Part shown: positions 15,808 to 25,006 of the stretch, piece after piece
Numbering within the stretch: the stretch's first letter is position 1
Layout of the letters: each line of letters opens with the position of its first letter
NCBI GenBank assembly: GCA_029946125.1
Contig: JAQSDX010000001.1
Location: 91,945 to 155,944, forward strand
DNA from: Candidatus Methylobacter titanis
GTDB taxonomy: Bacteria > Pseudomonadota > Gammaproteobacteria > Methylococcales > Methylomonadaceae
Direction of reading: 5' to 3'
Length of the DNA stretch: 64,000 bases
The notes under the pieces: generated by a model
Told to the model about the DNA's origin: nothing
What the model saw: only the letters and a program-made list of their open reading frames with translations
Databases searched by the model: none
Position numbers and translations under genes: made by a program

Positions 15808-16808
15808 TCAGGCAAAAGGGCTTCGCCCTGGTTCTGGTTTTATGGGTGTTGAGCCTGTTAACTATCATGGCCGGGAGTTTTGCTCTGAGTATGCGGCGGG
15901 AGGCGGCTATTGTGACTGGCAGCCGTACTAATGCTCAGGCTATGGCTGTTGCAGAATCGGGGCTGGCGATTGCCGAGCTGATGTTATTGAATCCCGATCA
16001 GCGTCAACGTTGGCATACCGACGGCAGTATTTACCAAATTGATTATGCAGAGTCTGCAGTCAGAATTCGGTTGTTAGCTGAGACCGGTAAGGTGGATATA
16101 AACAGCGCGGATCAGATACTGCTGCAAGGGCTTATAGCTTACGCACCGGTGGAGACTGAGGCACAAACCAAGCTGGTCAATTCGATTCTCGATTGGCGTG
16201 ATGCGGATGATCTGGTGCGCATAGAGGGCGCGGAGAAAAAAGAATATAAAGAGGCGGGATTAAGTTACCAGCCTCGCAACCAGCCGTTTCAGTCCATTGA
16301 GGAATTACAGCTGGTATTGGGCATGGATGAACAGGTCTACCATTGGCTTGAAAGCTTGGTCACGGTTTACTCGGGACAGGCTAAGGTTGATTTGACTCTG
16401 GCAGCCAAAGACGTTTTGCAGGTGTTGCCGGAAGTAGATTCCGGGTTAATAGAGGGGTATATTGCAGCCAGGCGGGAAAACGCGATAAACCGCTTACCGG
16501 CCCCGGCAGTTCCGTTAGCCTCTAATCTAGGTATGGCATCCGGGCAAACGGGTCAGAGCATGCCGGTAACAGCGGTTAATGACGGGGCAGAACAAAAAGG
16601 TGCGATTACGGTTGTTACCGAAGCGCGGTTGAATGATGGTACAACGGCCGTCATCAGGGCGCTGATAAAAAAATCCGATAGTCAGGTGTCGACACCTTTT
16701 CAGGTTTTAAAATGGCAGCGCAATGCCGATGGCTATGGTTCATTATTTACAGACGAAAAAGATGATTTACTAGTGGGACAGTATGGCGAACCTGAATTCA
16801 ACAATTAA
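15804..16808 (+). CDS. gspK: Minor pseudopilin GspK
   Basis: Large tip pseudopilin of the T2SS. The short leader MIRQKG/FALVLVLWVLSLLTIMAGSFAL is followed by a helical GspK domain with the LNPDQRQRW, VDINSADQILLQGL and ILDWRDADD motifs (near 57-135), the usual helix-hairpin-helix-like segment. TTG 15804 overlaps the gspJ stop (TTGA). The predicted protein is 334 residues, and its 3' end overlaps gspL by 26 bp. Family identity is strong from the leader and the DWRDAD segment. Confidence 0.92.
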   Translation: MIRQKGFALVLVLWVLSLLTIMAGSFALSMRREAAIVTGSRTNAQAMAVAESGLAIAELMLLNPDQRQRWHTDGSIYQIDYAESAVRIRLLAETGKVDINSADQILLQGLIAYAPVETEAQTKLVNSILDWRDADDLVRIEGAEKKEYKEAGLSYQPRNQPFQSIEELQLVLGMDEQVYHWLESLVTVYSGQAKVDLTLAAKDVLQVLPEVDSGLIEGYIAARRENAINRLPAPAVPLASNLGMASGQTGQSMPVTAVNDGAEQKGAITVVTEARLNDGTTAVIRALIKKSDSQVSTPFQVLKWQRNADGYGSLFTDEKDDLLVGQYGEPEFNN

Positions 16809-17913
16809 TCTGGATGTTAAAAAGTTCTTCCGCTGGTGGCTGCGCGAACTTGACTTTTTGGTGCCGGAAAAAATCAGGCAGCTGGTTAATGAGAAGCAGG
16901 GTTGCATTATCGTTCGTCCCGAAGACAATCAGTTAGCGCTGACTTATGTGGCGAACGGACTAGCCGAGCCTCTGGCAATACTGGAGCGCAATGCATCGGG
17001 TATAGCGCAATATAAAGCCTTGCTGGCCAAAGATGGAAGACTGGCTAAAACGGATTTAATACTCCGGCTAACGGGGCAAGAAGCCATTCAAAAGGAGCTT
17101 GTCCTGCCTGCTGCGGTTAAAGAAAATCTATCCCAGGTTGTCACCTATGAACTTGATCGCTACACTCCGTTTAAGGCGGAACAGGTTTATTTTTCGGTTA
17201 AGCAGCTGGAAGCTGAGCATGAACCCGGGCAAATCCGAGTCATGCTGGTGTTAACGCCCCGAGAAACGCTTGACGCGTTGTATGAAGACATCAAGGCCAT
17301 GGGCATGTCACCGTTATTCGTTGATTATGAAGCCACGCCCAATGATCTTGAGCAGCGCTATGATGCCTATAATTTATTACCTGAACATCTACGGGAAAAA
17401 ACCGCCAATACGCCGCGCCTGATTTATACGGCGCTGAGTACGGCGGTATTTTTACTGTTGGTTGCAGTGCTGGTGTTGCCGGTCTGGTTTGAATATCGGA
17501 CAGTCAACGCGTTGCAGGAAAAAATCGATACCCTGGAAAAAGATGCCAAGGAGGTTAAGGCTTTGCAGCTGGAGATCGATGCGATGATAGACGAAACGCG
17601 ACTATTGATAGCAGAGAAAAGTGCGGCTCCGACGGTCGTCGATATGTTGAATAGCTTAAGCACGATCATGAAAGACGATACCTGGTTGTCCTATGCGCAA
17701 TACTCGGACGGGAATCTGCAAATACAGGGCGAGTCTCCGGCGGCTTCAGCATTGATCGGTGTTCTGGAAGACTCTGAATTGTTTGTCAATGCCCGGTTCG
17801 TCTCACCGGTCACGCAGGATAAAATCAGCAAGCAGGAGCGCTTCCAGATTACCGTTGACGTTAGCCCTGCCATTGCGACTGCACCCACACAGTCGAACGG
17901 GAGGCGCAAGTGA
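16783..17913 (+). CDS. gspL: Type II secretion assembly-platform protein GspL
   Basis: Bitopic inner-membrane protein that recruits GspE to the platform. 376 residues: N-terminal cytoplasmic actin-like/PilM-type domain (to about 205), one transmembrane helix at about 211-232 (ALSTAVFLLLVAVLVLPVWF), a coiled-coil stretch (LQEKIDTLEKDAKEVKAL) and a C-terminal ferredoxin-like PilN/GspL periplasmic domain. ATG 16783 has GGGA upstream and overlaps gspK by 26 bp. The gspM GTG overlaps its stop. Confidence 0.9.
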   Translation: MANLNSTINLDVKKFFRWWLRELDFLVPEKIRQLVNEKQGCIIVRPEDNQLALTYVANGLAEPLAILERNASGIAQYKALLAKDGRLAKTDLILRLTGQEAIQKELVLPAAVKENLSQVVTYELDRYTPFKAEQVYFSVKQLEAEHEPGQIRVMLVLTPRETLDALYEDIKAMGMSPLFVDYEATPNDLEQRYDAYNLLPEHLREKTANTPRLIYTALSTAVFLLLVAVLVLPVWFEYRTVNALQEKIDTLEKDAKEVKALQLEIDAMIDETRLLIAEKSAAPTVVDMLNSLSTIMKDDTWLSYAQYSDGNLQIQGESPAASALIGVLEDSELFVNARFVSPVTQDKISKQERFQITVDVSPAIATAPTQSNGRRK

Positions 17914-18494
17914 ATAAGATCAGTAGTCAGCAAATGCAGCGATGGTTAGCAGTAGGCCTGCTGGTTGCAGCAATACTGATAGTCGGTTTTGTTGTTATTG
18001 TGCCGGTGGTTAACAAAGGTTTGGAGCTGCGCGAGTCCAAAAATAATCTTGTTTTCAGGCTACAGCAATATGAGCGGATCTTGGCAGGAAAAGATGCCGT
18101 CATTGCAAACATGAATGCGATAAAAGAGCAGTATCAACAGCGCGGGCTTTTGAACAGGCAGGGTACTGGCGCTTTAGCCTCTGCCGAGGTTCAGGAGTTC
18201 ATTAAAAAAACGATTGTGGAGGCAGGCGGACAATTGAGCAGCACCCAGGCGCTACCTGTCAGCACCAAAAATGAATTTAACCGGATAACCGTCAGCGTAA
18301 GAATGACGGGTAATAGCGAAGTGTTGCGGGCGGTACTGTATAAGATAGAAACATCAACCCCGCTGATTATTATTAATCAGCTCGATATAAGGCCGATGCG
18401 CGGCGTAAGAAGCAGGACAACGCGACAGATTGAACCGAGTAACGAATTAAATATAAATTTTCAGGCCGTTAGTTTTATGAGAAAGCAATCGTAA
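17910..18494 (+). CDS. gspM: Type II secretion protein GspM
   Basis: Small bitopic inner-membrane partner of GspL. 194 residues with one N-terminal transmembrane helix (about 10-30, WLAVGLLVAAILIVGFVVIV) followed by a coiled-coil and a PilO-like alpha/beta domain (VSVRMTGNSEVLRAVLYKIE near 130). GTG 17910 is preceded by a strong GGGAGG and overlaps the gspL stop. It fits the XpsM/GspM_II type better than classical GspM. The stop forms TAATG with the next gene. Confidence 0.88.
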   Translation: MNKISSQQMQRWLAVGLLVAAILIVGFVVIVPVVNKGLELRESKNNLVFRLQQYERILAGKDAVIANMNAIKEQYQQRGLLNRQGTGALASAEVQEFIKKTIVEAGGQLSSTQALPVSTKNEFNRITVSVRMTGNSEVLRAVLYKIETSTPLIIINQLDIRPMRGVRSRTTRQIEPSNELNINFQAVSFMRKQS

Positions 18495-19129
18495 TGAATA
18501 CAAAACTCATAAAATTGCTGGTATCTACCTGCATCAGCCTGTGCTTGATTATTGTCGGGGAGTGGTTGTATGCAAGCTATATGCGGCACCGTTTGTTAAC
18601 GTCAATAAGCTCGGAAAAACGGCAAGATTACAAAACAGATGAGTTACCCGCAATAGAACTGAAAAAACTATCGGAAGATAGTTATGTCGACCTGGTTGCC
18701 AGGCCGTTATTTATTAAAGGCAGAAAACCTGTAGATGAGCCGAGTTCTGAGGCAGAGCAAGCGGCCGCTAAATCGGAAAGTTTTGATTGGGAGCTGACCG
18801 GCGTTTACGGTACTCAAAAAAATGTATCGGGACTCTTTAGCCGGTCTAAAGCAAAAGTTGCCAAAGACAACTTTCGAAAAATAACCGTAGGGGATGAGGT
18901 TGACGGATGGAAACTGACCGAAATAAATAAGGACAGAGCCATGCTCAAACAAGGCGATAAAGAGAAAGAACTGCTGCTTCGAAAACCAAAATTAAAAGCA
19001 TTGCCACAAAGGATAAATGGCGCAATACCGGCTACACCGGCTCCTGCACCGTCGCCTTTTTCTACTCCACCCGTTGCGCCTGAACCTGCTGAAAATACCA
19101 ACGAAAGCTCACCCGAGAATCAAGAATAA
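18494..19129 (+). CDS. gspN: XpsN-type T2SS protein (GspC/GspN-like HR domain)
   Basis: Takes the place of GspC in xps-type systems, linking the inner-membrane platform to the secretin. The 211-residue protein has one N-terminal transmembrane helix (about 6-27), then a segment VARPLFIKGRKPV and an HR-like domain (WELTGVYGTQKNVSGLFSRSK through GDEVDGWKLTEINKDRAML), ending in a Pro/Ala-rich tail of about 40 residues. It sits directly before the secretin gene, exactly where xpsN lies, with 1-nt stop/start overlaps on both sides. No separate gspC is present. Confidence 0.82.
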   Translation: MNTKLIKLLVSTCISLCLIIVGEWLYASYMRHRLLTSISSEKRQDYKTDELPAIELKKLSEDSYVDLVARPLFIKGRKPVDEPSSEAEQAAAKSESFDWELTGVYGTQKNVSGLFSRSKAKVAKDNFRKITVGDEVDGWKLTEINKDRAMLKQGDKEKELLLRKPKLKALPQRINGAIPATPAPAPSPFSTPPVAPEPAENTNESSPENQE

Positions 19130-21279
19130 TGACTAATGTAAAAAAAATATCAACAGCATCTTGCTTCGTGATCATGGGTTTAACACTATCAAGTTGTGAA
19201 TTACTCGGCCCGAAGCAGGTCGCTAAATTACCGTTGACACCGGTGAAAACCGAGCAAACCGATGTGATTTATAAAGAGCTGCAAAACAAAGCATCGGTTA
19301 CTGAAACAGCGCAGGCCAAGCCTGAATTGTTTCCCGGTACCAGCCGGTTTGTACCGGACACGACCCTGCAGCATAGAAACACAAAACGAGGCGGCGAAGG
19401 CACCTACAGCCTGAATTTTGATGAAGCGGATCTTGGTGAAGTGGCCAAAGTTATCTTAAGCGATATACTCGGACAAAACTATGTGCTCAGCCCCAAAGTG
19501 GCAGGCAAAGTCACTTTGCAAACCACCGACCCTTTAAGTAAAGACGAGCTAATTCCTACGCTTGAAATGCTGTTGCGCATGAACAATGCGGTGCTGATTA
19601 AAGATGCCAGTATTTACCATATCGAACCTGATAGCGAAGCCTTGTATAGTTCCAGCTTTTCGGCTCCCGGTGCAGCTGGCAGGACAGGCTTTCAAATCAG
19701 AGTTATCCCGATCAGAAATGTCGCCGTACAAGACCTTATCGATGTGATCAAACCGCTGGTGCAGGAAAAGACCATACTCAATGTTGATGGCGCCCGCAAT
19801 ATCATGATCGCTTCCGGCACTCCGGATGAACTGGCGCGGGTCATGGATATGGTCAGCACCTTTGATATCGATGTGTTGAAGGCGCGGTCTTTCGGTCTGT
19901 TTCCGTTGACGCATGTTGATGCGGAAACCATTATTAAAGAATTGGAAGAGGTGTTTAACAAAAAAGCCAAAGGGGATGAGACTAGCTTTTTTCGCTTTAT
20001 TCCTATCGAACGTTTGAATGCGGTCATGGCGATCACTCATCAGGCGCGGTATTTAAAGGATATTGAAAGCTGGGTCCTCAGGCTGGATCGTGCCAATACC
20101 GCTTCCGGCGGTGGTGTTAATGTCTATAAGGTTCAGCATGTTGATGCCGTGGAACTGGCAGATACCTTAAATGAAATTTTTGCCGGTGCGCAAAAAAAGG
20201 ATAAATCGGCGAAAGTTGCACCGGGAACAAAAGCCGTTGAAATAACCACAAAAAAACAAACGGATACCAAAAAAACAAGCGCCGGTAATACCGAAACCGG
20301 AGACGCTAAGGTATCTGATGTCGGCGAGGTCAGAATAATTGCCGATGAAGCCAATAACTCGGTCATTATTGTTGCCACCGCTCAGGAGTATGAAGTGATC
20401 AGGCCGGTTATCAATCAGCTGGATTCGATGCCGTTACAGGTGTTGATTGATGCGACCATAGCCGAGGTGACCCTAACGGATAACCTGGTATACGGCATCC
20501 AGTGGTTTCTTAAAGAAGGCAGTTCGGGTGTCGGCAGTGGCTTAGGGAAGGCTTCACTTAGCGATCTTGCCGTTGCAGGTGCTGCGGCCTCTGCCACAGG
20601 CGGACTGAGCCTATTGTATAACTCGGGCTCCATTAAGGCCTTATTAAGCGCCGAAGCCACCGATGGCAATGTCAATGTCATTTCCTCGCCGTCGCTGATG
20701 GTGTTGAATAATCAGGAAGCCTCGATACAGGTCGGTGAAGAAATACCGTTAAGAACCTCCCAGTCGACCAATGTCACTAATGTCGGCGGAACCGATTCGA
20801 CTCAAACGTCAGGCGGACTGGTAACCAGTGGCATACAGCAGCGTAAAACCGGGGTTAAATTAACGGTTAAACCCAGAGTTAACGCCAATGGTTTAGTCAT
20901 TATGGATATTGAGCAAAGCGTTGAAAATGCACAACAAACCAAAACCAGCGGAATCGATTCTCCCTCCATACAAACCCGGGAAATCTCCAGTTCCGTTGCG
21001 GTACAAAGCGGCGAAACTATTGTTCTTGGTGGGTTAATTAAGGATGACGACACTGATAATAAAGCCGGCATACCTTTTTTACATGAGTTGCCATTGATAG
21101 GGGCATTGTTTGGCAATACCACTAAAAACAAGATCAAAACTGAATTAGTGGTATTGATTACTCCGCGCGTGGTCGGTACCCGCCAGGATGCCCGGCTGAT
21201 TACCGACGAATTCAAGCGCAAATTAACCGGAATTTATGAGGATAAAGCCGTTGTTTCGGGAGCTTCAGCAGCAGAATAG
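19129..21279 (+). CDS. gspD: Type II secretion outer-membrane secretin GspD
   Basis: Forms the outer-membrane secretion channel. The 716-residue lipoprotein has lipobox SSC (C23), so it may reach the outer membrane through the Lol pathway without a separate pilotin. It has an N0 domain at about 95-160 (NFDEADLGEVAKVILSDILG), repeated N1-N3 domains, and a secretin domain at about 430-690 with LIDATIAEVTL, NVISSPSLMVLNNQEASIQVG and the VLGGLIKDDD...PLIGALFG ending. A Ser/Thr/Lys-rich linker sits in N3 (about 355-395). It is the last gene of the operon. Confidence 0.95.
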   Translation: MTNVKKISTASCFVIMGLTLSSCELLGPKQVAKLPLTPVKTEQTDVIYKELQNKASVTETAQAKPELFPGTSRFVPDTTLQHRNTKRGGEGTYSLNFDEADLGEVAKVILSDILGQNYVLSPKVAGKVTLQTTDPLSKDELIPTLEMLLRMNNAVLIKDASIYHIEPDSEALYSSSFSAPGAAGRTGFQIRVIPIRNVAVQDLIDVIKPLVQEKTILNVDGARNIMIASGTPDELARVMDMVSTFDIDVLKARSFGLFPLTHVDAETIIKELEEVFNKKAKGDETSFFRFIPIERLNAVMAITHQARYLKDIESWVLRLDRANTASGGGVNVYKVQHVDAVELADTLNEIFAGAQKKDKSAKVAPGTKAVEITTKKQTDTKKTSAGNTETGDAKVSDVGEVRIIADEANNSVIIVATAQEYEVIRPVINQLDSMPLQVLIDATIAEVTLTDNLVYGIQWFLKEGSSGVGSGLGKASLSDLAVAGAAASATGGLSLLYNSGSIKALLSAEATDGNVNVISSPSLMVLNNQEASIQVGEEIPLRTSQSTNVTNVGGTDSTQTSGGLVTSGIQQRKTGVKLTVKPRVNANGLVIMDIEQSVENAQQTKTSGIDSPSIQTREISSSVAVQSGETIVLGGLIKDDDTDNKAGIPFLHELPLIGALFGNTTKNKIKTELVVLITPRVVGTRQDARLITDEFKRKLTGIYEDKAVVSGASAAE

Positions 21280-21410
21280 TTGGAAGGGCAGGAATGAGGA
21301 TGGACAGAAAGTTTGCCTAAAGCGGCTGCTTTTGTGTCCCGCTAAACGCCATCCATGGCATTATGGCGGAGCACAAGCCGGGGCATTGTTGCCTCGGCTT
21401 GCCGACTATT

Positions 21411-22064
21411 TTAAAGCGTAGTGACTTCATTACCTTTGCCGATTAACACCACATCGGCAGGACGCATCGCAAAAATACCGACGGTAACTACGCCGGTAAT
21501 GTTGTTAATGATTTGTTCCAGTTTGATCGGATCGACAATATTCATATTATGCACATCGAGAATTTCGTTGTGATTATCGGTAATAAAATTTTCCCGCCAC
21601 ACCGGTTGACCGCCTAATTTAACCAGTTCTCTGGCAACATAACTTCTGGCCATCGGAATGACTTCAACCGGCAGTGGAAAGGCACCCAGCACATCGACAC
21701 ATTTGCTTTCATCAGCAATACAGACGAATTTCTTGCTGGCCGCGGCAATAATCTTTTCGCGAGTCAATGCGCCGCCGCCGCCTTTAATCAGGTATTTGTG
21801 CGGATTGACCTCGTCGGCTCCGTCCACATACACATCCAGCGTACCCACTGCATTTAAATCAAATACCGGAATACCGATTTTTTTTAAGCGTTCGGTACTC
21901 GAGATTGAACTGGAAACGGCTCCCTCAATATCGGCCTTAAAATCGGCCAAACAATCAATGAAGTGATTAACGGTAGAACCCGTGCCTACGCCGACGATGG
22001 CAACGTCTTTAATATAGAGTAAAGCGGCTTGAGCCACTTTTTGTTTTAATTCATCTTGAGTCAT
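21411..22064 (-). CDS. rpiA: Ribose-5-phosphate isomerase A
   Basis: Interconverts ribose-5-phosphate and ribulose-5-phosphate in the pentose phosphate or ribulose monophosphate pathways. 217 residues with [14 protein letters not shown] near 24 (phosphate-binding GTGST), [16 protein letters not shown] near 51, [27 protein letters not shown] near 79 (catalytic Asp/Lys/Glu) and the C-terminal [17 protein letters not shown] 22064 has AGGATAG upstream on the minus strand. The gene converges on gspD with about 130 bp between, where no clear terminator is seen. In a methylotroph this step feeds formaldehyde fixation, but that role is inferred. Confidence 0.96.
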   Translation of the reverse strand: MTQDELKQKVAQAALLYIKDVAIVGVGTGSTVNHFIDCLADFKADIEGAVSSSISSTERLKKIGIPVFDLNAVGTLDVYVDGADEVNPHKYLIKGGGGALTREKIIAAASKKFVCIADESKCVDVLGAFPLPVEVIPMARSYVARELVKLGGQPVWRENFITDNHNEILDVHNMNIVDPIKLEQIINNITGVVTVGIFAMRPADVVLIGKGNEVTTL

Positions 22065-22155
22065 AAGGCTATCCTGATTTTGGTTAAGGGTAATAAAGTG
22101 TGTGTGATAATACCGCAGATAGCGTTATCCAGAAAAATTTTGTTCTCTCGTAGCT

Positions 22156-22199
22156 GTTCCTGGCAGAAAGGCATCGCCTTTCGCCAAGAACGTTTTTTT
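22156..22199 (+). terminator. Strong rho-independent terminator with no upstream + strand gene
   Basis: The interrupted stem GTTC-TGGC-GAAAGGC pairs with GCCTTTC-CCA-GAAC around an ATC loop, followed by seven T at 22193-22199. It is oriented to stop + strand transcripts, yet both flanking genes are on the minus strand, so it implies a short + strand transcript starting near 22080-22130. Confidence 0.65.
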
Positions 22200-22284
22200 G
22201 ATTCAAAGTTCAGGGTATGGAGTGGTGGTTATCACCGCAGCTTGGAGTGCCTAGCTATACGGCAAACAGTCCCGAATAAGGCCA

Positions 22285-22809
22285 TTAACGCCAACTCAGA
22301 TCCGAAATGGCATCCATAACTAACCCCGTTCCAATCGTGATTAACAAAATGTCGTCCGCCACCCGCACATAACGGTGCCTGGGCGGAGGCGGCCCCAACT
22401 GCATAAGGATTGTCGGCGGCAGGTCGTAGTAAATGACGTTACGCGGTAGCTGTCGACCTACAGCCCACTGTTTTGCCTGTCCGGGGGGCATGCAACCGTT
22501 GTGTTTCTTGGCAAGCCCTGGCGGACAGCGACCGCTACGGAACTGTTCCGCATAATAGTCATGAATCACGGCTCGGTGCCGGTCACCAAAATAGTGCTGA
22601 TCTCTAAAGCCATTTGAGCCTTTTTTAGAAAATGACCGGTCATCGTGACCTCGATCAGAGCTACGTTTTTGACTTTCTTGCCGCTGATGTTTGTCGGCTT
22701 TACCATGATCGCCCCGTGAAGGCTTGTCGGCAAGAGCTGAGCCGGTCGCTAACATTGCCGCGATAACAAAGGCGATGGTTTGACCTGTTTTTAAAGTAAA
22801 TTGCTGCAT
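22285..22809 (-). CDS. CigR/RcnB-family periplasmic protein
   Basis: 174 residues with a signal peptide (about 1-27, TGSALA cleavage), a long Lys/His/Asp/Ser-rich disordered stretch (30-75), and a C-terminal RcnB-type domain: IHDYYAEQFRSGRCPPGLAKKHNGCMPPGQAKQW (near 90-124), LPPTILMQLGPPPPRHRYVRV and a final hydrophobic segment IGTGLVMDAI. Proteins of this group are called CigR family; their molecular role is poorly known. GGAA precedes the ATG on the minus strand. It stands alone and no regulator is adjacent. Confidence 0.8.
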   Translation of the reverse strand: MQQFTLKTGQTIAFVIAAMLATGSALADKPSRGDHGKADKHQRQESQKRSSDRGHDDRSFSKKGSNGFRDQHYFGDRHRAVIHDYYAEQFRSGRCPPGLAKKHNGCMPPGQAKQWAVGRQLPRNVIYYDLPPTILMQLGPPPPRHRYVRVADDILLITIGTGLVMDAISDLSWR

Positions 22810-22906
22810 AGTTTATTTCCAAATAATAAAGTTAACATTCACTCACTGGCCTGTTTGCATGCAATGCGCATACGCATTAATGTCTGCCATGGCATTGTTG
22901 CCCAAC

Positions 22907-23590
22907 TTAAGCCGGAGTATCCGATTCTAAGGTAGCCGGTTTTTTATAGTTTTCGACAAAAGCGTTTAATCCTTTTTGTACTAGCTCATAAGTCGCATCA
23001 ATATTACTGCCGATATTGCCTTCTTTTAATACGTTAAGACCTTCTAAAATATCTCGAGCTTCTTTAAAGCCTTTATCAATCCCGCCGCCAATTAACGCGG
23101 TAAATGAGTGCAGGGCATCTTCAGTGCTTTGTTCGGGATGATTAGCCTGATACCGATCAAAAAAAGCCGTACTCAGTTGGACAATTCGATCGGCAGTGGC
23201 TTGCGGCGATACATCGAGACCCGAAGCATACGATTTTTGAATGGCATTAGTACCCAGTTCACCGGCTAAAGCTTTATTAACACCCTCTAGTGCAGTCTTG
23301 AATAATAAGGCTGCCGGATTATTACCGGCGCTCAGGCTCACCTCCATAGATGCCTGCAAGATACTCTGATTTAATTGTTTTTTGGCTGTTACTGCTGCCG
23401 AATCCTGCACACTATCGGCTTTTTTTGCCTGCGCCTGTGGCGATACCTGCATGCCGAAAGGCGTGCGATCCTGTACCGCTTCATTTTTTTTCTCGTGCGC
23501 TTGTTCAGATACTCGCGTACCGAAAGAGGCATTTGCCAGCTTGGGTGTTTTCGCTGAGTAGTTTAACGGTTGTTCTGATTTAATTTCCAT
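22907..23590 (-). CDS. DUF5610-domain protein
   Basis: 227 residues, mostly helical and soluble, with a DUF5610-like core (about 85-215: NQSILQASMEVSLSAGNNPAALLFKTALEGVN and TADRIVQLSTAFFDRYQANHP). The N-terminal 70 residues contain an imperfect 22-residue duplication (ASFGTRVSEQAHEKKNEAVQDR against TPFGMQVSPQAQAKKADSVQDS). ATG 23590 is chosen because AGGAG sits 8 bp upstream; an in-frame TTG at 23608 lacks such a site. It has no signal peptide. The function is unknown, and the gene appears monocistronic. Confidence 0.75.
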   Translation of the reverse strand: MEIKSEQPLNYSAKTPKLANASFGTRVSEQAHEKKNEAVQDRTPFGMQVSPQAQAKKADSVQDSAAVTAKKQLNQSILQASMEVSLSAGNNPAALLFKTALEGVNKALAGELGTNAIQKSYASGLDVSPQATADRIVQLSTAFFDRYQANHPEQSTEDALHSFTALIGGGIDKGFKEARDILEGLNVLKEGNIGSNIDATYELVQKGLNAFVENYKKPATLESDTPA

Positions 23591-23701
23591 GAACAGGCTC
23601 CTAATCAAATATGAGTTCTAAAGTTATAGGTATTTAGTTTTTTGTCAAAAGAAACTAAGCTCTAACAGCTGGTTAGCGGCTGTTAACGTTCGGACTTTAA
23701 A

Positions 23702-25006
23702 TCACAGCGATTTTTGTGCGGCAAACAGCACGCACATATGCCGATAGGCCAGCCATTTCAGGCTGGAAAATAACAGCAGGGTAGGCACGGCGTAAGCCAT
23801 AGCAACACCGGTTGAACCGTAGCGAGCGCCTAGAATAAAACTCAGGGCTATCATGCTAAGCGCAGCCAGTGACATTAAACTAACGACTAAACGATTGCGC
23901 CCCATAAATTGCAAATAATACGGCGAGTCGGAAAATAGGGTGCTAAATGCGGCTCCGAATGCGCTGATAAATAAAGCCTGATAGCCTTGAGAATAATTGG
24001 CACCAAACAGATCAATTATTTCCTGCCCCCAAATACCGATAATACTCAGGAAAACTGCGATGAAGCAGGCAATCAAACGCATGCGTTTACCCAGTAAAGC
24101 CTTGATAGCATCCTGGTCGCGACGCTCGAGTAAAACTACCAGCATCGGCAGATAATAACGATTGGTCGAGGTGCCGATCAGAGAAATCAAGGCTACTGTG
24201 TTCATCGCAACAGCATAAGTTCCGGCTTCCGCCTGTGAGGGATATAATATTTCCAGGATGATAATGCCGCCGCTGGTGAGCAAGGTCATCATTAAGCTGC
24301 TTATCAACAAGGGAAGCGAGTTTTTCAGCCACCAGCGCTGACCTTTTGAGTTGGCTTTTGCCGGTCTAAGTTCTCTTGGACTGGCAGCTCGCGCCGTAAT
24401 CAGCATTAGTATCAGCGTCAAACACCAGGCTGTGCCAAAACACAGCACCGCAGAAACCGCGGTTATCTTAAGCTGAGCATAGGGTAAAGCGATAATCAAC
24501 AGCAAAAATACTGAAGGCAGAAAAAAACGATACAAAGCCAAAGCCAGGATTTGTACACCGTAGACGGTAATGACTTCAATCAAAAACAAACACAGCGCAA
24601 TCACCGGCAAAAAACCGGCGTAAATGACAATTGCGATGTGAAAATCAGCCTCTTGCAAGGCCAAAAAGGTTTCCAATCCCAAGCCGAGTATGCCCAGCAA
24701 CAGTATGCTGAACAGAAAGATAGCCCGCATTGAAAACAGCAAAAATCCACGCAGACGCGGCCAGTTTTCGCGCTCGATATACAGGGCGATCAGACGCAGG
24801 GCGTACTTTTCCAGTCCCATGGTTGCCAGCGTCGACAGCAGCGTGACAGTGGAAATAGCGACACTGTAATCACCAAAAGCGTCGATAGCCAGATGCCTGG
24901 CCAGAAAAATATTCGCCCAATACATCAGCGCATAATTACAGAAGCTCAAGCCAAACAGCATCATGGAACTGAAATTATTGGGTTGGACAGAAAATTTTGG
25001 GTTCAA
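23702..25006 (-). CDS. Wzx-type polysaccharide flippase (MOP superfamily)
   Basis: Predicted inner-membrane transporter of lipid-linked oligosaccharides. It has about 12-14 hydrophobic segments over 434 residues, begins MMLFGLSFCNYALMYWANIFLARHL and carries the family-typical FGDYSVAISTVTLLSTLATMGLEKYALRLI near 44. The TTG 25006 start lacks a good ribosome site; ATG 24964 is possible. It is not next to the LPS cluster at 54-64 kb, so the exported polysaccharide is unknown. It may belong to the MATE-like oligosaccharide flippases rather than a true Wzx. Confidence 0.8.
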   Translation of the reverse strand: MNPKFSVQPNNFSSMMLFGLSFCNYALMYWANIFLARHLAIDAFGDYSVAISTVTLLSTLATMGLEKYALRLIALYIERENWPRLRGFLLFSMRAIFLFSILLLGILGLGLETFLALQEADFHIAIVIYAGFLPVIALCLFLIEVITVYGVQILALALYRFFLPSVFLLLIIALPYAQLKITAVSAVLCFGTAWCLTLILMLITARAASPRELRPAKANSKGQRWWLKNSLPLLISSLMMTLLTSGGIIILEILYPSQAEAGTYAVAMNTVALISLIGTSTNRYYLPMLVVLLERRDQDAIKALLGKRMRLIACFIAVFLSIIGIWGQEIIDLFGANYSQGYQALFISAFGAAFSTLFSDSPYYLQFMGRNRLVVSLMSLAALSMIALSFILGARYGSTGVAMAYAVPTLLLFSSLKWLAYRHMCVLFAAQKSL

